NCBI GenBank assembly: GCA_016210375.1
Contig: JACQUH010000227.1
Coordinates: 1 to 5,487, forward strand
Length of the DNA: 5,487 nt
Direction of reading: 5' to 3'
DNA from: Chloroflexota bacterium
Lineage (GTDB): Bacteria; Chloroflexota; Dehalococcoidia; Lucifugimonadales; JACPCL1
Below are positions 4,107 through 5,487 of the stretch, piece after piece. The position numbers were made by a program, and so were the translations under genes. The notes under the pieces are model-generated. The model saw only the letters and a program-made list of their open reading frames with translations, did not search any database and was not told where the DNA came from. Positions within the stretch are counted from its first letter, which is position 1; the number at the start of each line of letters is the position of its first letter.

Positions 4107-5487
4107 ATGACAACCAAGCTTGAGGAACCCTCCGGCCGCTACACCGCCAGCGACATCCAGATCCTGGAGGGGTTGGAGGCCGTCCGCCGCCGCCCAGGCA
4201 TGTACATCGGCAGCTCGGACCAGCGGGGCCTCCATCACCTCATCTACGAGATCGTAGACAACGGCGTGGACGAGGCCATGGCCGGCTACTGCGACCGCAT
4301 CACGGTTACGCTGCACGAGGACGGCTCCATCACCATCACGGACAATGGCCGGGGCATCCCGGTGGACATCCACCCCGTGACCAAGCGGCCTGCCCTGGAG
4401 ACCATCTTCACCACCCTGCACTCCGGCGCGAAGTTTGGCAGCGGCGCCTACAAGGTCTCCGGCGGCCTCCACGGCGTGGGCGCCTCGGTGGTCAACGCCC
4501 TCTCCGCATGGCTGCGGGCAGAGGTACAGCGGGACGGGCACATCTACCGCATGGAGTACGCCCGGGGCAAGCCCCAAGGCCCCATGCAGGTAGCAGGAGA
4601 GTCCCAGGAGCACGGCACCACCGTGACCTTCCTTCCGGACAAGGAGATATTCCACGAGCTGGAGTACGACTACGAGGCGTTGGTCCAGCGCTTCCGCCAG
4701 ATGGCCTACCTCAACAAGGGCGTCACCCTGGCCTTCTCCAGCCCGTGGCACAAGGCCAAAGGGCAGGAGCAGGCAGAGGCTACCTTCCACTACGAGAAGG
4801 GCATCGTCAGCTTCGTCCAGGAGTACCTGAACCAGAACCGCCAGGTGCTGACAGAGGAGCCTATCCACATTGAGAAGACGGTGGAGGGCACCGTTATTGA
4901 GGCAGCCCTTCAGTACAACGACAGCTTCTCGGAGCTGACCTACGCCTTCGCCAACTGTATCTACACCCCGGACGGCGGCACCCACTTGACAGGCTTCCGC
5001 TCCGCCCTGACCAAGGCGCTCAACGACAACCTCCGCAAGAAGAAGCTGGTCAAAGAGGACGCTCCGAACCTCGCTGGCGAGGACGTGCGGGAGGGCCTCT
5101 GCGCGGTGGTGAGCGTGAAGCTGGTAGACCCCGAGTTTGAGGGCCAGACCAAAGCGAAGCTGGGCAACGCCGAGGTGAAGGGCCAGGTGGAGTCGGTGGT
5201 GGCCGAGGGCCTGGACTACTACCTTGAGGAGCATCCCCAGGACGCCCGGCGCATCCTGGAGAAGTGCCTGACGGCGCAGAAAGCTCGGGAGGCTGCCCGC
5301 AAGGCCAGGGACATGGTGCAGCGCAAGAACGCCATGGAGGGCGGCTCTCTCCCTGGCAAGCTGGCCGACTGCCAGGAGCGGGACCCTGCCCGCAGCGAGC
5401 TGTTCCTGGTGGAGGGCGAGTCCGCCGGTGGCTCGGCCAAGATGGGCCGGGACCGCCGCTTCCAGGCCATCCTGCCCCTCAAGGGCA
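4107..5487 (+). CDS. gyrB: DNA gyrase subunit B, N-terminal 460 residues, 3' truncated
   Basis: This is the ATPase subunit of DNA gyrase, which with GyrA introduces negative supercoils. The frame stays open from ATG at 4107 to the window end. Visible: RRRPGMYIGS (28-37); the GHKL ATP-binding Bergerat fold with EIVDNGVDEAM (E48, the likely catalytic base, and N52 for Mg), DNGRGIP (79-85) and the lid SGGLHGVGASVVNALS (118-133); the transducer QTKAKLGN, with K349 at the position of the ATP-contacting Lys; and the TOPRIM start EGESAGG (436-442) preceded by SLPGKLADC. QAILPLKG at the end is typical of GyrB, arguing against ParE. The TOPRIM DxD motif and C-terminal tail lie beyond the window. The start is supported by AAGG seven bases upstream and by its distance to the first conserved motif; the out-of-frame ATG at 4102 is not used. 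It has its own promoter at 3901-3929. Confidence 0.97.
   Translation, partial: MTTKLEEPSGRYTASDIQILEGLEAVRRRPGMYIGSSDQRGLHHLIYEIVDNGVDEAMAGYCDRITVTLHEDGSITITDNGRGIPVDIHPVTKRPALETIFTTLHSGAKFGSGAYKVSGGLHGVGASVVNALSAWLRAEVQRDGHIYRMEYARGKPQGPMQVAGESQEHGTTVTFLPDKEIFHELEYDYEALVQRFRQMAYLNKGVTLAFSSPWHKAKGQEQAEATFHYEKGIVSFVQEYLNQNRQVLTEEPIHIEKTVEGTVIEAALQYNDSFSELTYAFANCIYTPDGGTHLTGFRSALTKALNDNLRKKKLVKEDAPNLAGEDVREGLCAVVSVKLVDPEFEGQTKAKLGNAEVKGQVESVVAEGLDYYLEEHPQDARRILEKCLTAQKAREAARKARDMVQRKNAMEGGSLPGKLADCQERDPARSELFLVEGESAGGSAKMGRDRRFQAILPLKG

Noticed and set aside
4089..5234. Long minus-strand ORF (381 aa) opposite gyrB
   Set aside because: It lies fully antisense to an unmistakable gyrB and its Leu/Val/Ala/Gly-rich, His-rich translation is typical of the reverse of GC-biased codons; no domain is recognisable.

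Overview
The window looks like a stretch of a GC-rich bacterial chromosome carrying two housekeeping genes. On the left is the 3' part of dnaK (Hsp70 chaperone, + strand). On the right is the 5' part of gyrB (DNA gyrase subunit B, + strand). Both are cut by the window edges. No taxonomic marker is decisive. The DnaK tail ending in EGEYRDV, the PRC-like/BON protein and the intergenic palindromes are compatible with Chloroflexota (Dehalococcoidia-like), but this is only an impression.

Layout: dnaK (2-1330) ends in a perfect 12-bp hairpin that looks like a bidirectional terminator. It is followed by a convergent minus-strand operon (2359 down to 1415) of lower GC. The operon has three overlapping reading frames: a 49-aa ORF, a 172-aa helical protein of unknown function, and a 98-aa protein resembling RelE/ParE-type toxins. 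The first two may be one gene split by a frameshift. Their tight overlaps and distinct base composition suggest a small acquired module, possibly a toxin-antitoxin-like pair.

Divergent from this operon, a + strand gene (2522-3451) encodes a probably cytoplasmic protein. It has two PRC-barrel-like segments followed by two BON-like segments.

Next comes about 650 bases without a credible gene. The first half (3487-3785) is bounded by 24-base imperfect inverted repeats and packed with palindromes, including two perfect 15-bp hairpins; it resembles a small non-autonomous repeat element (MITE or REP-like). The second half carries an AT-rich palindrome, a good sigma70-type extended -10 promoter (TTGACC, 17 bp, TAAAAT) and a leader of roughly 170 nt before gyrB at 4107.

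The window shows no functional link among dnaK, the PRC/BON gene and gyrB. The parts that merit attention are the minus-strand operon and the inverted-repeat-bounded intergenic element.
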